NCBI RefSeq assembly: GCF_946151055.1
Contig: NZ_CAMGYZ010000004.1
Span: forward strand, 365,196 to 429,195
Reading direction: 5' to 3'
DNA: 64,000 nt
Source: Bacillus sp. Marseille-Q3570
GTDB lineage: Bacteria > Bacillota > Bacilli > Bacillales > Fictibacillaceae
This document shows positions 8,605 to 17,618 of the stretch, piece by piece. Position 1 is the stretch's first letter. The number at the start of each line of letters is the position of its first letter. The translations under genes and the position numbers were made by a program. Below the pieces are notes generated by a model. It had not been told where the DNA came from and made no database searches. It saw nothing but the letters and a program-made list of their open reading frames with translations.

Positions 8605-9594
8605 TTATACACTATTTCTCACGACGAGTCTATAGTTTAATGTGAAACTTTCGTATTCAATGTTTTTGTTTTCCAATTTCACAAGCATATATTTCGCAGC
8701 TTTCTTTCCTGCCTCTTCATTAAAATAATCGACTGTGGTCAATGGGGGCGTAATGTATTTGGATAGATCCGAAGCACCAATACCCACTATAGCCATATCC
8801 TCGGGAATGGAAATGTTACTTTCTTTTAAATATTCAATTGCTCCGATGGCCATTCGGTCTGTAACTGCAAATATCGCCGTTGGACGCACCTTCGATTGTG
8901 TCAGGATCTTTTTCATAGCTTCATAGCCGGATTCATAGCTGAAATCCCCTGTTTGCAGCCATTCCTCATCCATCTCACAGTCAAATTTCCCACAAGTATC
9001 TAAAAATGCTTTTTTACGTAAATAGCCGACTGCACGGTCTTTTTCATCCACACCTATAAAAGCGATTTTCCGATGGCCCTTCTCAATAAGATGTTCCGTC
9101 AACTCGACAGACGCATTGTAATCATCATACACGATTGATGTGACCCCTGGCAGATCTTGTCCTAAGGAAATGAAAGGAACTTTAACCCCTCTTACTGCTT
9201 CGAGAAGACGATCATTTATATTTGTCGCTAACAGAATGATGCCGTCTACTTGTTGTCCCTGCATTAGTTTGATATATTCGATTTCTTTTTCATCATTGAG
9301 CTGCGTATTAGCAAGTAACGTTTGAAAACCGAATTTCGATAATTCACCATTTATCCCGTTCACAACTCTACTTGCTGTTTCCGTACTGATTTTAGGCAGA
9401 ATCACTCCAATGACACTTGAGCGCTTAGTCCGGAGTGATTTAGCTTGTGCACTTGGAATGTAACCAGTTTCTTTTATGGCTTTGATGATCCGCTTTCTCG
9501 CTTCTTCACTCACATAGCCATTATTATTTATATAACGTGACACTGTTGTACGCGATACATTTGCCAATCTTGCAATATCTTTGATCGTTGTCAT
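8605..9594 (-). CDS. LacI-family transcriptional regulator of the sucrose operon
   Basis: The 329-residue protein has an N-terminal LacI helix-turn-helix (IKDIARLANVSRTTVSRYI, residues 4-22), the hinge region around 45-60 and a periplasmic-binding-protein-like effector domain from about residue 62. It is immediately upstream of the PTS and sacA genes, in the same direction, and two identical 16-bp operators lie between it and the PTS gene. It is therefore probably the sucrose-responsive repressor (ScrR/SacR-like role), responding to a sucrose-derived sugar. The role is inferred from context; the family is certain. Confidence 0.92.
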   Translation of the reverse strand: MTTIKDIARLANVSRTTVSRYINNNGYVSEEARKRIIKAIKETGYIPSAQAKSLRTKRSSVIGVILPKISTETASRVVNGINGELSKFGFQTLLANTQLNDEKEIEYIKLMQGQQVDGIILLATNINDRLLEAVRGVKVPFISLGQDLPGVTSIVYDDYNASVELTEHLIEKGHRKIAFIGVDEKDRAVGYLRKKAFLDTCGKFDCEMDEEWLQTGDFSYESGYEAMKKILTQSKVRPTAIFAVTDRMAIGAIEYLKESNISIPEDMAIVGIGASDLSKYITPPLTTVDYFNEEAGKKAAKYMLVKLENKNIEYESFTLNYRLVVRNSV

Positions 9595-9637
9595 TGCCTA
9601 TGCCTCCGTAAAGTCCGTTATCTGCATTTTATCATAA

Positions 9638-10357
9638 TCAAACAGGCAAATTATCACTAAGTAAGTATATTGCCGTAAATAACAGGATGATATATGTGAA
9701 GATCCGGAATAACTTTTGATTGATCCTTTCAAATAGACGCTGACCTAAAAACAATCCTATTAATACTAATGGTAAAGCATATCCGCTCGACAGCCATACT
9801 GTTTGATTCGTTCCTGCAAAAACAACTTGGATAAGCAGACTCATCGAATAGATGAATAGATAGAAAGCTAATGTGGTCCCCCTCAATCTTTCCTTTTCTG
9901 TATCCGTCCCCGAAAAATAAAGTAAGATCGGCGGGCCAGGCATACCGATGCTCGTTGTCAACGAACCAGATAATCCCCCGACGACCAAATCTCTATTCTT
10001 ACTTTGATTCATTCGAAATTTGAAGATCAATAGTACAGTTAATAATAAGATGATCAAGCTAATTCCCAATTTCAACTTGGTCATATCCAATGATAAAAAA
10101 ACGATGATGCCTAGCGGGAGACCAGCCGCACTCCCAATAACAAACCTCTTTAAAATTCCAAAATCAATATCTTGTCTTATTTTCGTAATTAAAGCACAGG
10201 AAATGATCAACGATAATATCAAGTTGAACTGAATCGCTTCAGTGGGCTTGAATAGCAATAGGAGAAAAGGTGTCGCGAGGATTGAAAAGCCGAACCCTGT
10301 GCTCGTCTGCAGTACCGAAGCCACTAGAATGATCAGTATGAAGATGACAATGTCCAA
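9638..10357 (-). CDS. TSUP (TauE/SafE) family membrane exporter
   Basis: This 239-residue integral membrane protein has about eight hydrophobic segments. Typical TauE/SafE features are the N-terminal QTSTGFGFSILATPF motif and its repeat GGLSGSLTTSIGMPGPPILLY in the second half. The family moves sulfur-containing or organic anions such as sulfite, sulfoacetate or taurine-derived compounds; the substrate here is unknown. The start is TTG because no in-frame ATG lies near the first membrane segment. The start is less certain than the family. Confidence 0.85.
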   Translation of the reverse strand: MDIVIFILIILVASVLQTSTGFGFSILATPFLLLLFKPTEAIQFNLILSLIISCALITKIRQDIDFGILKRFVIGSAAGLPLGIIVFLSLDMTKLKLGISLIILLLTVLLIFKFRMNQSKNRDLVVGGLSGSLTTSIGMPGPPILLYFSGTDTEKERLRGTTLAFYLFIYSMSLLIQVVFAGTNQTVWLSSGYALPLVLIGLFLGQRLFERINQKLFRIFTYIILLFTAIYLLSDNLPV

Positions 10358-10398
10358 GAAAACACCAACTTTATTTCCAAGAATGATTGCTTATACGA

Positions 10399-11019
10399 TC
10401 ATTTCTCCATAAATTCCACGAATGCATGCAGGATCCTTGCAGTAAGCCCCCAGATGACCTTACCTTCATAAACATAAAAGTATTCTTCGATTTTCCTTGT
10501 CTGCCATTGGTAGTCTTCACCGTTTGCAATCAGATGAAATGGAAAACCGTCTTCCGGCTTCACCTCGAAATTCACATAATGAATCTTCGGTGGTGTGTTT
10601 TTGAAAAATGATAGCGGCACGGTAAACACTTCCTCTACCTCAGCAGGGTTCGGTTCAATATCTAAATCTGAACAATTCAAAAAGCCTACATACGTATTCA
10701 CAATCATGCCAAACGGGGAAAGCATATAATCAAAAGGAGAGACATCTATAATCTCCTCATCTGTAACGCCTAATTCTTCTATTGCTTCTCTTACCGCTGC
10801 ATCCTGAGGGTGTTCGTCCTGAGCATCCACTCTTCCTCCTGGAAAGCAGATTTCCCCCGGCTGACGCCTCATATTGAGTGATCTGACTTCAAACAAGAGA
10901 TGCAGTTCATCTTCTTTTTGGATTAAAGGGAGAAGGATCGAGTAATGGTTCAACACCTTGTTTCCGATAATGGTAGGTGTATGGTCATTCATTTTCGCAA
11001 TAATATCTTCTCGTTTCAT
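10399..11019 (-). CDS. Nudix hydrolase, CoA pyrophosphatase type
   Basis: The 206-residue protein carries a Nudix box starting GGRVDAQDEHPQDAAVRE and continuing AIEELG (residues about 71-93), preceded by the LLFEVRS...RRQPGEICFPGG segment that marks the YeaB/NUDT7-like coenzyme A pyrophosphatase group. It probably cleaves CoA or acyl-CoA to phosphopantetheine and 3',5'-ADP. I chose the ATG at 11019 because GGGAG lies seven bases before it; a GTG at 11025 would sit on the ribosome site. It follows no obvious operon. Confidence 0.88.
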   Translation of the reverse strand: MKREDIIAKMNDHTPTIIGNKVLNHYSILLPLIQKEDELHLLFEVRSLNMRRQPGEICFPGGRVDAQDEHPQDAAVREAIEELGVTDEEIIDVSPFDYMLSPFGMIVNTYVGFLNCSDLDIEPNPAEVEEVFTVPLSFFKNTPPKIHYVNFEVKPEDGFPFHLIANGEDYQWQTRKIEEYFYVYEGKVIWGLTARILHAFVEFMEK

Positions 11020-11220
11020 AAGCACACTCCCAGTATCGTTTTCTCTACTATAACAAAAGAAACACTTGTTTTTGGATTGTAAGTCTTCGTTTACCGATTT
11101 ATAAAAGAAAAAACCACACTCTAATAAAAGTGGGTTAATGGATAAAGCTGTATTGAAATATGTTGCTAAAGGAATGTTTTCAAGGTAGGTGCTGAAGGAA
11201 AATAGCTTAAGAAAAAAGCC

Positions 11221-12021
11221 TTACTTTTGAGTTTTATCATTCGGTACAACAGTTAATTCTCCTTTGATTTTATCACTGTAGTAGTCATGGTGTGATTTGC
11301 ATTCATAACGATATGTCCCTGGTTCTGGATCCAGGACGATCAGCCCTGTGCGTCCTTTTTCCATATGAACACTGGTATTCAGCTCAGGAAAATTGAGGAT
11401 ATGACATTTATTCTCCGATTCATTTCGTATTTGTACTACAAACGGTTCACCTGCCGTTAGTTTCATATTTGCTGGTTCCACTGACTCGGGCTTCATCACT
11501 ATAGTCGGGAGTTTATTGATTGCATTTGCATTAATTCCAGTAACCCAATTTAGCTGTAAATAATAACTGATGAGTAGACCCATGATGGTTGCACCATAAA
11601 TAGCTCCCTTAACCTTCGGGAACCAGGCAGGCACCTGATGATTCGGATGAAAATTTGTGACTAATCCTGCGATAGATGCAAGCAAGATCGTGAGCACGAT
11701 GAGCGCACTGAGGAAACTGACTCCTATAAAAGGATTGCTCGCTTCCAACATTGCATTATATTCTGGGTCGATGTTCCTGGTCATTGATATGATAAATGAA
11801 GGGACAGTAAGAATGGTGAATAAAAGTCCGTAAAAAATGCCGATGGACGGTATCCACTTCCATTTTAATTTGAAAAGAAGGGTTGCAATGATCAGTGAAA
11901 GTACTGCATTCATCAGATGAATAGGTGGAAAATGCCGTAAAATGAATACGCCTGAAAATATGATCGTTACAACTTGCAAAAGAAAAAGTGTCGCAGCAAA
12001 CTTCGTATAACGATTAGTCAT
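11221..12021 (-). CDS. Membrane protein with C-terminal cupredoxin-like domain
   Basis: The 266-residue protein has five or so membrane segments (about residues 8-30, 36-52, 56-78, 100-122, 137-160) and then an extracellular domain of about 90 residues. That domain resembles a cupredoxin: TAGEPFVVQIRNES, then CHILNFPEL and a final YECKSHHDYYSDKIKGEL strand with C and HH as possible copper ligands. This resembles cytochrome oxidase subunit II-like or blue-copper domains, but the usual Met ligand is not obvious. Function is unknown; copper binding or electron transfer at the membrane surface is a reasonable guess. Confidence 0.7.
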   Translation of the reverse strand: MTNRYTKFAATLFLLQVVTIIFSGVFILRHFPPIHLMNAVLSLIIATLLFKLKWKWIPSIGIFYGLLFTILTVPSFIISMTRNIDPEYNAMLEASNPFIGVSFLSALIVLTILLASIAGLVTNFHPNHQVPAWFPKVKGAIYGATIMGLLISYYLQLNWVTGINANAINKLPTIVMKPESVEPANMKLTAGEPFVVQIRNESENKCHILNFPELNTSVHMEKGRTGLIVLDPEPGTYRYECKSHHDYYSDKIKGELTVVPNDKTQK

Positions 12022-12212
12022 TGTTCTCCCCCTATTTAAGAACCCCTTTTAAATAACTACCTCATAATATTTGGAATAATCTTACTTTATACCTATTTTG
12101 TAATATCGAAATTGTCAAATTATATATTTATTTGTATAATTTGGATGTTATCTCCATCTGACCTAAAAATAATGATCTAAGTTAATGAGCTTAGAGAGAA
12201 AGGAAGGGACTT

Positions 12213-13124
12213 TTGTTACTTAAAGCACGAACGGAATCGGATGAACTCCTGGCAATGCGCTCCTTAAACACACGAATGCAGTTAACTGAAAAAGAGAAGA
12301 ACCACTATTTAAATCTTGAAAAAGGTTATGAAGGAGAGGTGCATTTTGACTCCATGGCAGCAGAAAGTCTTCAAGAAGAAAGATATATAATGAACGACTT
12401 GTTGCTTAAAATGAATAACTCCTATTTTCAGATTGACACATTGATCATTTCACAAGGGGTCATCCATTTATTAGATATCAAGAACTTTCAAGGAGACTGT
12501 TACTTAGAATCTGACAAGCTTTTTTCAAAGAAAACAAACCGTGAATATAAGAACCCTGTAGATCAGATAAAAAGAAGCGGCATTCTATTCAGCCAGCTCC
12601 TCCAAAGCCTCAAGTATAATTACCTCGTCGAATCCTTTGTTATTTACATCAATCCTGAATTTACTTTGTATCAGGCCCCAATGGAACAACCTTTTATTTT
12701 ACCAACCCAAGTTAATCGTTTTTTGACAGATATGAATAACACTCCATCTAAGTTGAATGATGGCCACAAGAAACTGGCCCAACAATTACTTTCCCTTCAT
12801 CAAACGAAAAACCCATTTACTACCCTGCCCGAATATAATTATGAAACGGTCCAAAAAGGGATTTATTGTAGGGAGTGTAAGTCATTTCAGATCACCAAAA
12901 GAATGAATGATTTTGTCTGTGGAAAGTGCGGAGCACATGAAAAGATTGATCTAGCTATTATTAGAAGTGTGGAGGAATTTAAACGATTGTTTCCTGAGCG
13001 AAAGATAACTACCCCAAATATCTATGATTGGTGCAGAGCGGATATAAATAAAAAGACAATTAGTAGAGCATTGAAGAAAAACTATACATTAGTTGGTAAT
13101 ACAAAAGCTATTTTTTATCAATAA
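12213..13124 (+). CDS. NERD-domain protein with C-terminal zinc ribbon
   Basis: The 303-residue product has an N-terminal nuclease-related domain (NERD, about residues 38-150), with E-G-E near residue 45, the IDTLIISQGVIHLLDIKNFQG core resembling the D-x-x-(I/L)xK motif of restriction-like folds, and YKNPVDQ. A zinc ribbon follows (CRECKSFQ...CGKCGAHE, about 218-241), then a basic tail. Such proteins are common but uncharacterised in Bacillaceae; DNA or RNA processing has been proposed for the domain. The TTG start follows AAAGGAAGGGAC. It lies directly upstream of an unusual hairpin array. Confidence 0.85.
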   Translation: MLLKARTESDELLAMRSLNTRMQLTEKEKNHYLNLEKGYEGEVHFDSMAAESLQEERYIMNDLLLKMNNSYFQIDTLIISQGVIHLLDIKNFQGDCYLESDKLFSKKTNREYKNPVDQIKRSGILFSQLLQSLKYNYLVESFVIYINPEFTLYQAPMEQPFILPTQVNRFLTDMNNTPSKLNDGHKKLAQQLLSLHQTKNPFTTLPEYNYETVQKGIYCRECKSFQITKRMNDFVCGKCGAHEKIDLAIIRSVEEFKRLFPERKITTPNIYDWCRADINKKTISRALKKNYTLVGNTKAIFYQ

Positions 13125-13161
13125 AATAGAACGAGTCAAGCTTTCGTTTTTTTCTCCTTTT

Positions 13162-13510
13162 GTTGTCCCAACCCAAAAGGACTTGTTTCGAGACAGGTCA
13201 CTCACTTTTTCTGCTTCTCCTGTCCCGTATGAACCCGTTACAGGTCTGAGCACCACTCTTTTTCCCTTCTCCTGTCCCGTATGAACCCGTTACGGGACAG
13301 GTCATCGCCCTTTTCTCTTCCTCCTGTCCCGTATGAACCCGTTACGGGACAGGTCATCGCCCTTTTCTCTTCCTCCTGTCCCGTATGAACCTGTTACGGG
13401 ACAGGTCATCGCTCTTTTCTCCCCTTCCTGTCCCGTATGAACCCGTTACGGGACAGGTCATCGCTCTTTTCTCCCCTTCCTGTCCCGAAAAGCCCTGTTT
13501 TTGGACTTCC
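13162..13510. repeat. Tandem array of 52-bp hairpin-forming repeats
   Basis: Units start at 13219, 13271, 13323, 13375, 13427 and 13479, exactly 52 bp apart, with a decayed unit near 13165 and a truncated last unit. Each central unit has an 11-bp perfect stem CCTGTCCCGTA / TACGGGACAGG around a 9-nt loop TGAACCCGT, then a C/T-rich linker (TCATCGC, CTTTTCTC). The linkers are nearly identical between units, so this is not a CRISPR. The array lies between the convergent ends of the NERD gene and mqo. Its function is unknown. Confidence 0.95.
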
Positions 13511-13548
13511 TCTGCCCGAAGTTAGTACAAGTTTGGAAAATCATAAAA

Positions 13549-13582
13549 AGAACCTTTAATCCAAAGCTAGATTAAAGGTTCT
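13549..13582 (-). terminator. Rho-independent terminator of mqo
   Basis: A 13-bp perfect stem (AGAACCTTTAATC / GATTAAAGGTTCT) with an 8-nt loop is followed on the minus strand by TTTTTATG, about 40 bases after the mqo stop. Confidence 0.9.
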
Positions 13583-13623
13583 ACTTTAGTAATCTATTAT
13601 TCTCTCACAACAAACTCACAGAA

Positions 13624-15126
13624 TTAACGATAGGCTGGTTCTTTTTCGCTTAAACCAAGTGCCTCCGCTGTTGAGGAATGAATTTCACGAATAAGCTCCG
13701 GATTTTCCACGAGTGACAAGCCATAAGAAGGGATCATTTCTTTTATTTTCGGTTCCCATTCTTTCATATGTTGTGGGAAGCATTTTCCTAATACTTCAAG
13801 CATAACGTGCACTGCAGTAGAAGCACCAGGAGATGCCCCAAGCAATGCAGCGATCGAACCATCAGCTGCACTGACAACTTCCGTACCAAATTGAAGTGTT
13901 CCTTTACCGCCTGCTTCAGTATCTTTGATAACTTGTACACGTTGGCCTGCTACTACTAAATCCCAATCCTCACTTTTGGCGTCCGGAATAAACTCTCGTA
14001 TAGCTTCCATGCGCTTTTCTTTGGATAACATAACTTGCTCGATCAGGTACTTTGTCAATGACATCTCTTTCAAACCTGCCGCCATCATCGTTAGCAGATT
14101 ATTCGGATTGACAGAAGTAAGCAAATCCAGATTCGAACCATTTTTCAAGAACTTGGGTGAGAATCCAGCAAACGGCCCAAACAGCAGTGATTTTTTGTTG
14201 TTGATATATCTTGTGTCCAGGTGAGGAACAGACATTGGAGGAGCCCCGACCGGAGCTTTTCCGTATACTTTTGCATGATGCTGCTCTACCACTTCCGGAT
14301 TGTTACATACCATAAATTGTCCGCTTACCGGGAAGCCACCTATTCCTTTTCCTTCAGGGATACCAGATTTTTGGAGTAAGTGCAGGCTTCCACCGCCGCC
14401 ACCAATAAAAACGAACTTTGCTGTAGGACGTACAACCTTACCGCTATCAAGATCCCGTACTTTCAATTCCCACGAGCCATCGCTAGCACGTTTTATATCC
14501 TCAACACTATGTTTATAGTTCATATCAACATTATCACTCTTTAAGTGATCAAACAATTTACGTGTCAACGCGCCAAAGTTGACATCCGTCCCAGAGTCAA
14601 TTTTTGTAGCAGCTATCGGTTCATTCACTTTACGACCTTCCATCACGAGTGGTAGCCATTCCATCAGCTGTTCAATGTCATCAGAAAATTCCATGTCTTT
14701 GAACAAAGGATTGTTTGACATCGCCTCAAAACGTTTCTTTAAATAAGTTACATTCTTTTCACCTCGTACGAAACTCATATGAGGCAATGACATGATAAAG
14801 TCCTGCGGATTCCTTATCATCTTGCTATTTACAAGATAAGACCAAAATTGTCTTGAAAGCTGAAACTGTTCATTGATTTTTATCGCTTTGCTAATATCTA
14901 TAGATCCGTCTGGTTTTTCGTTTGTATAATTAAGCTCACACAATGCAGCATGTCCCGTTCCCGCATTATTCCATTCGTTAGAGCTTTCCTCACCTGTTTT
15001 TTCAAGCTTCTCAAACACTGTAATTTTCCAGTCCGGTACTAATTCTTTCAGAAGTGCTCCTAAAGTTGCGCTCATGATCCCAGCGCCAATTAAGATTACG
15101 TCAATATTAGATTCTCTGTTGCTCAT
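13624..15126 (-). CDS. mqo: Malate:quinone oxidoreductase
   Basis: This FAD-dependent peripheral membrane enzyme oxidises malate to oxaloacetate and passes electrons to menaquinone, joining the TCA cycle to the respiratory chain. The N terminus has the FAD-binding [19 protein letters not shown] fingerprint, and [48 protein letters not shown] and GASPGASTA are all typical of Mqo. I prefer the ATG at 15126 (500 residues), nine bases after AAGG, to an ATG at 15135 that directly abuts the ribosome site. It is monocistronic with its own terminator. Confidence 0.95.
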   Translation of the reverse strand: MSNRESNIDVILIGAGIMSATLGALLKELVPDWKITVFEKLEKTGEESSNEWNNAGTGHAALCELNYTNEKPDGSIDISKAIKINEQFQLSRQFWSYLVNSKMIRNPQDFIMSLPHMSFVRGEKNVTYLKKRFEAMSNNPLFKDMEFSDDIEQLMEWLPLVMEGRKVNEPIAATKIDSGTDVNFGALTRKLFDHLKSDNVDMNYKHSVEDIKRASDGSWELKVRDLDSGKVVRPTAKFVFIGGGGGSLHLLQKSGIPEGKGIGGFPVSGQFMVCNNPEVVEQHHAKVYGKAPVGAPPMSVPHLDTRYINNKKSLLFGPFAGFSPKFLKNGSNLDLLTSVNPNNLLTMMAAGLKEMSLTKYLIEQVMLSKEKRMEAIREFIPDAKSEDWDLVVAGQRVQVIKDTEAGGKGTLQFGTEVVSAADGSIAALLGASPGASTAVHVMLEVLGKCFPQHMKEWEPKIKEMIPSYGLSLVENPELIREIHSSTAEALGLSEKEPAYR

Positions 15127-15446
15127 TTTTACCATCCTTATACCTTTGATTTACAGTACAGCTCAGGGAAACCTTGTCTCTATCAACCATATCATAATGT
15201 AATTACAATAATTTAAAGATTTTAACGAATTTCTACTATTCTCTGATAATTATATACCATTTAAGGCTGGTAAAAAAGGGGAGTCCTTTACACAGGCCAA
15301 GAACATGCAAAAAAAGAAGGCATCAGCTTGTCGGAAGGGTCAAGGGTTTGGTATCAATTTCCTTTTCGTCTTCAATTTAAACAAAAATAGCTTTAACAGT
15401 ATGATACCTGAATTCTTGGAAAATATATAAGACAGGAGGGATCGAT
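15127..15446. other. Divergent spacer between mqo and a small unknown gene
   Basis: About 320 bases with no credible frame. It must carry the mqo promoter and the promoter of the gene at 15447. No operator or structured RNA was recognised. Confidence 0.5.
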
Positions 15447-15797
15447 ATGAACAATAATAACCTGACTGTCGAACAATTCAATCAGTTAATACAGCAATGG
15501 AGCGGAAAGAATATTAAAATAACCAAACAGGAACTCGGTGATAAGGATACCATCATTATGAAATTAGATGATATTTCTTATCATAATGATACAAGAAGAA
15601 TCGATGACTACGAATCATTGCATTCGATTCATTTAATTGGCGAAGGAACAACTGAAACAGGTCCACAAACTGCACAGCCTCTCCCTACTTCTTCTTACAA
15701 AATCCCACTCGAGGATACCACTCGTTACCAATTTGATGACATCCGATTTTCTCTCGTTAATGAAAGAGGGACTTATACGATCGAACTTTCCGGTTAA
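15447..15797 (+). CDS. Hypothetical protein, 116 residues
   Basis: I do not recognise this protein. It begins MNNNNLTVEQFNQLIQQWSG, has no signal peptide or membrane segment and is acidic and polar, with a middle DDISYHNDTRRIDDYES stretch and a C-terminal beta-like FDDIRFSLVNERGTYTIEL. A strong ribosome site (GACAGGAGGGATCG) precedes the ATG, and a hairpin follows the stop, so it is very likely a real monocistronic gene. It is probably a cytoplasmic Bacillaceae-specific protein. Nothing in the neighbours indicates a function. Confidence 0.75.
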   Translation: MNNNNLTVEQFNQLIQQWSGKNIKITKQELGDKDTIIMKLDDISYHNDTRRIDDYESLHSIHLIGEGTTETGPQTAQPLPTSSYKIPLEDTTRYQFDDIRFSLVNERGTYTIELSG

Positions 15798-15831
15798 ATG
15801 CTTGATTAGATAAAACCCAAAAACGAATTAT

Positions 15832-15863
15832 AGGGACTGTCCCAAAAGTTCTGGGCAATCCCT
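15832..15863 (+). terminator. Hairpin after the hypothetical gene
   Basis: Nested inverted repeats AGGGA / TCCCT and CCCA / TGGG form a stem after the gene at 15447-15797, followed by CGTTTCTCATTTTT. It may be a terminator. Confidence 0.5.
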
Positions 15864-15979
15864 CGTTTCTCATTTTTCATTAAAAATCTTTTTTATGAAA
15901 ATGTATTTATCGCTATGAGCTTGGAAAAAATAATAGTGTAATAATTTTATAGATTAAGTTTTATCTGGGGGAATTAACT

Positions 15980-16678
15980 GTGGAATTGATACACATATCC
16001 AGTAAGCTCGTTTTAGGCTTCTTTTTGCTTTTTTTACTAATTAGAATTATAGGTAAGAAGTTGATAGACCAATTCACGCCATTTCATTTTATTTCAGCAA
16101 TTGTCCTAAGTGAGTTGTTAGGAAATGCCGTTTATGAAAAGACAATTCCTATTATGTATATTCTATTCACAATACTCATATGGGGAGGTTTATTATTTTT
16201 AGTTGAATACCTATCCCAAAAATTTCAACATTTACGAAGTTATTTTGAGGGGAAACCTTCCATGGTCATCCGTAATGGACAGATTGATTTTGAACAGTTG
16301 AAAAAGAGTCGTATGAACATCAATCAATTACAAAGTCTACTACGCCAAAGTGAAATATTCTCCGTCCGAGAGGTGGCATTTGCATTCATTGAATCAAATG
16401 GTTCCATTAGTGTGTTAAAAAAATCACCGTACCAGAAAACTACCTTACAAGATTTTAATATGCCCCCTCATCCTGTTTATTTACCGATAACTTTGATTAG
16501 AGATGGTGAATTAATTAAAGCGAATTTAAAAGAAATGAATAAAGATGATGAATGGCTTAGAAACCAGTTATCATCCAATGGGATAAGTAAAGTTGAGGAT
16601 GTCCTTTTTGCTGAATGGTTAGAAAACGATGGATTATATGTTATCCCGCATAAACCTCCGCCACAACAAAAAATTTAA
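15980..16678 (+). CDS. DUF421 / YetF-family membrane protein
   Basis: The 232-residue protein has three N-terminal membrane segments (about residues 6-24, 36-50, 58-78) and the family motif RIIGKKLIDQFTPFHFISAIVLSELLGNAVY, followed by a cytoplasmic YetF-like domain (about 85-225) with KPSMVIRNGQIDFEQLKKSRMNINQL and SNGSISVLKK. The family is abundant in spore formers, and some members have been linked to spore germination or stress, but the reaction is unknown. The start is GTG; GGGGG lies upstream. It appears monocistronic. Confidence 0.88.
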   Translation: MELIHISSKLVLGFFLLFLLIRIIGKKLIDQFTPFHFISAIVLSELLGNAVYEKTIPIMYILFTILIWGGLLFLVEYLSQKFQHLRSYFEGKPSMVIRNGQIDFEQLKKSRMNINQLQSLLRQSEIFSVREVAFAFIESNGSISVLKKSPYQKTTLQDFNMPPHPVYLPITLIRDGELIKANLKEMNKDDEWLRNQLSSNGISKVEDVLFAEWLENDGLYVIPHKPPPQQKI

Positions 16679-16803
16679 AACCTTTATTAAACGGCTGTAT
16701 TAATTTTATGTTGATTCCTAAGAAAACCCTCCTTTTCCGCAGGCGATCCGCTCATTCCTCATTTCATAACCCTGGTTATTTTGATCTTTTAATCGACGCT
16801 TGA

Positions 16804-17283
16804 TTACTTATGGTACGGTTCACCCCGGTTGATCTTAAATGTCCGGTAAATCTGCTCTACGAGAATCAATCGCATCAGCTGATGAGGAAAGGTCATTTTA
16901 GAGAAAGATAATTGGTCATTAGATCTGTTTAATACTGCTTCGCTCAATCCTAATGAGCCTCCAATAACAAAAGCGACTTTGGATTTCCCATACGTTGCTA
17001 GTTGGTCCAAATTGTTAGCAAGTTGCTCTGACGTCTTTTGTTTGCCTTCAATGGCTAGAGCGATGACATGTACATCTTGCCCGATCTTTGCAAGAAGACG
17101 TGATCCTTCTGCATCTTTCACCTTCTCCATCTCATTCTCACTCAATTGTTCTGGAGCCTTTTCATCAGGAACCTCAATTACCTCTATTTTGGCATATGGC
17201 CCTATCCGTTTTACATATTCAGCGATTCCTTGTTTCAAATACTTCTCTTTCAATTTCCCAACGGTGATGATTTGTATATTCAC
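16804..17283 (-). CDS. rlmH: 23S rRNA pseudouridine-1915 N3-methyltransferase
   Basis: RlmH, a SPOUT-class methyltransferase, methylates pseudouridine 1915 in helix 69 of 23S rRNA on the assembled ribosome. The 159-residue length is standard. It begins [23 protein letters not shown] and has the knotted SAM-binding loop [11 protein letters not shown] (about residues 105-115) and the C-terminal [26 protein letters not shown] segment, whose last residues contribute to the active site. It is the last gene of the conserved left arm and is preceded by a group of DnaA boxes. Confidence 0.97.
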   Translation of the reverse strand: MNIQIITVGKLKEKYLKQGIAEYVKRIGPYAKIEVIEVPDEKAPEQLSENEMEKVKDAEGSRLLAKIGQDVHVIALAIEGKQKTSEQLANNLDQLATYGKSKVAFVIGGSLGLSEAVLNRSNDQLSFSKMTFPHQLMRLILVEQIYRTFKINRGEPYHK

Positions 17284-17307
17284 AGGTTGTCCACCTCTAT
17301 AAACACG

Positions 17308-17422
17308 TTATCCACAAAACTTATCCACATATACACATTTTCTATCCACATTCTGTATAGGAACATTAGTTTGACACCATATATATGGCGTTATTATCGC
17401 AATATTCACAGGTTGTGGATAA
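17308..17422. promoter_or_regulatory. DnaA-box cluster upstream of rlmH
   Basis: Three perfect TTATCCACA boxes (17308-17316, 17321-17329 and, inverted, 17414-17422) and one single-mismatch box (17342-17350) lie within 115 bases. The inverted one is inside the CxxH gene. From memory, a DnaA-box cluster near the rlmH homologue (yydA) of B. subtilis has been described as a titration or control site for initiation, so this one may be conserved. Confidence 0.75.
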
Positions 17423-17524
17423 TTGTTCTGCATTTGTGAGTTCTTTCATTTCTGGTGCAGTTTCATATTCATCGACAATGATATCGAGTGCAAGTTCGAC
17501 ATGTTCTTTACAGCATGCGATCAC
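17366..17524 (-). CDS. CxxH/CxxC small protein
   Basis: A 52-residue protein begins MIACCKEHVELALDIIVDEY, has a central PEMKELT stretch and ends in CEYCDNNAIYMVSN. The CCKEH and CEYC pairs form a small zinc-binding site; this is the short CxxH/CxxC family found beside rlmH in many Bacillaceae. Function is unknown. The start is GTG, nine bases after GGAAG. It is upstream of rlmH in the same direction, with 82 bases between them carrying two perfect DnaA boxes and one imperfect box. Confidence 0.88.
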   Translation of the reverse strand: MIACCKEHVELALDIIVDEYETAPEMKELTNAEQLSTTCEYCDNNAIYMVSN

Positions 17525-17595
17525 TTCTTATCACTTCCTTGCCTTCTTTTTCACATAAGACTAGTTTAGCATAATTCGTTTTCTTACAAGAAAAA

Positions 17596-17618
17596 GGGAG
17601 AGTCTGAATTACTCTCCC
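17596..17618 (-). terminator. Terminator of htrC
   Basis: An 8-bp stem GGGAGAGT / ACTCTCCC with a 7-nt loop is followed on the minus strand by TTTTTC. It overlaps the last codons of the protease gene. Confidence 0.8.

Noticed and set aside
13093..13284. Plus-strand frame overlapping the NERD gene end and array
   Set aside because: No ribosome site; it consists mostly of repeat sequence.
13162..13510. CRISPR array
   Set aside because: Unit spacing is regular, but the segments between hairpins are nearly identical and no cas gene is near. CRISPR spacers would differ.
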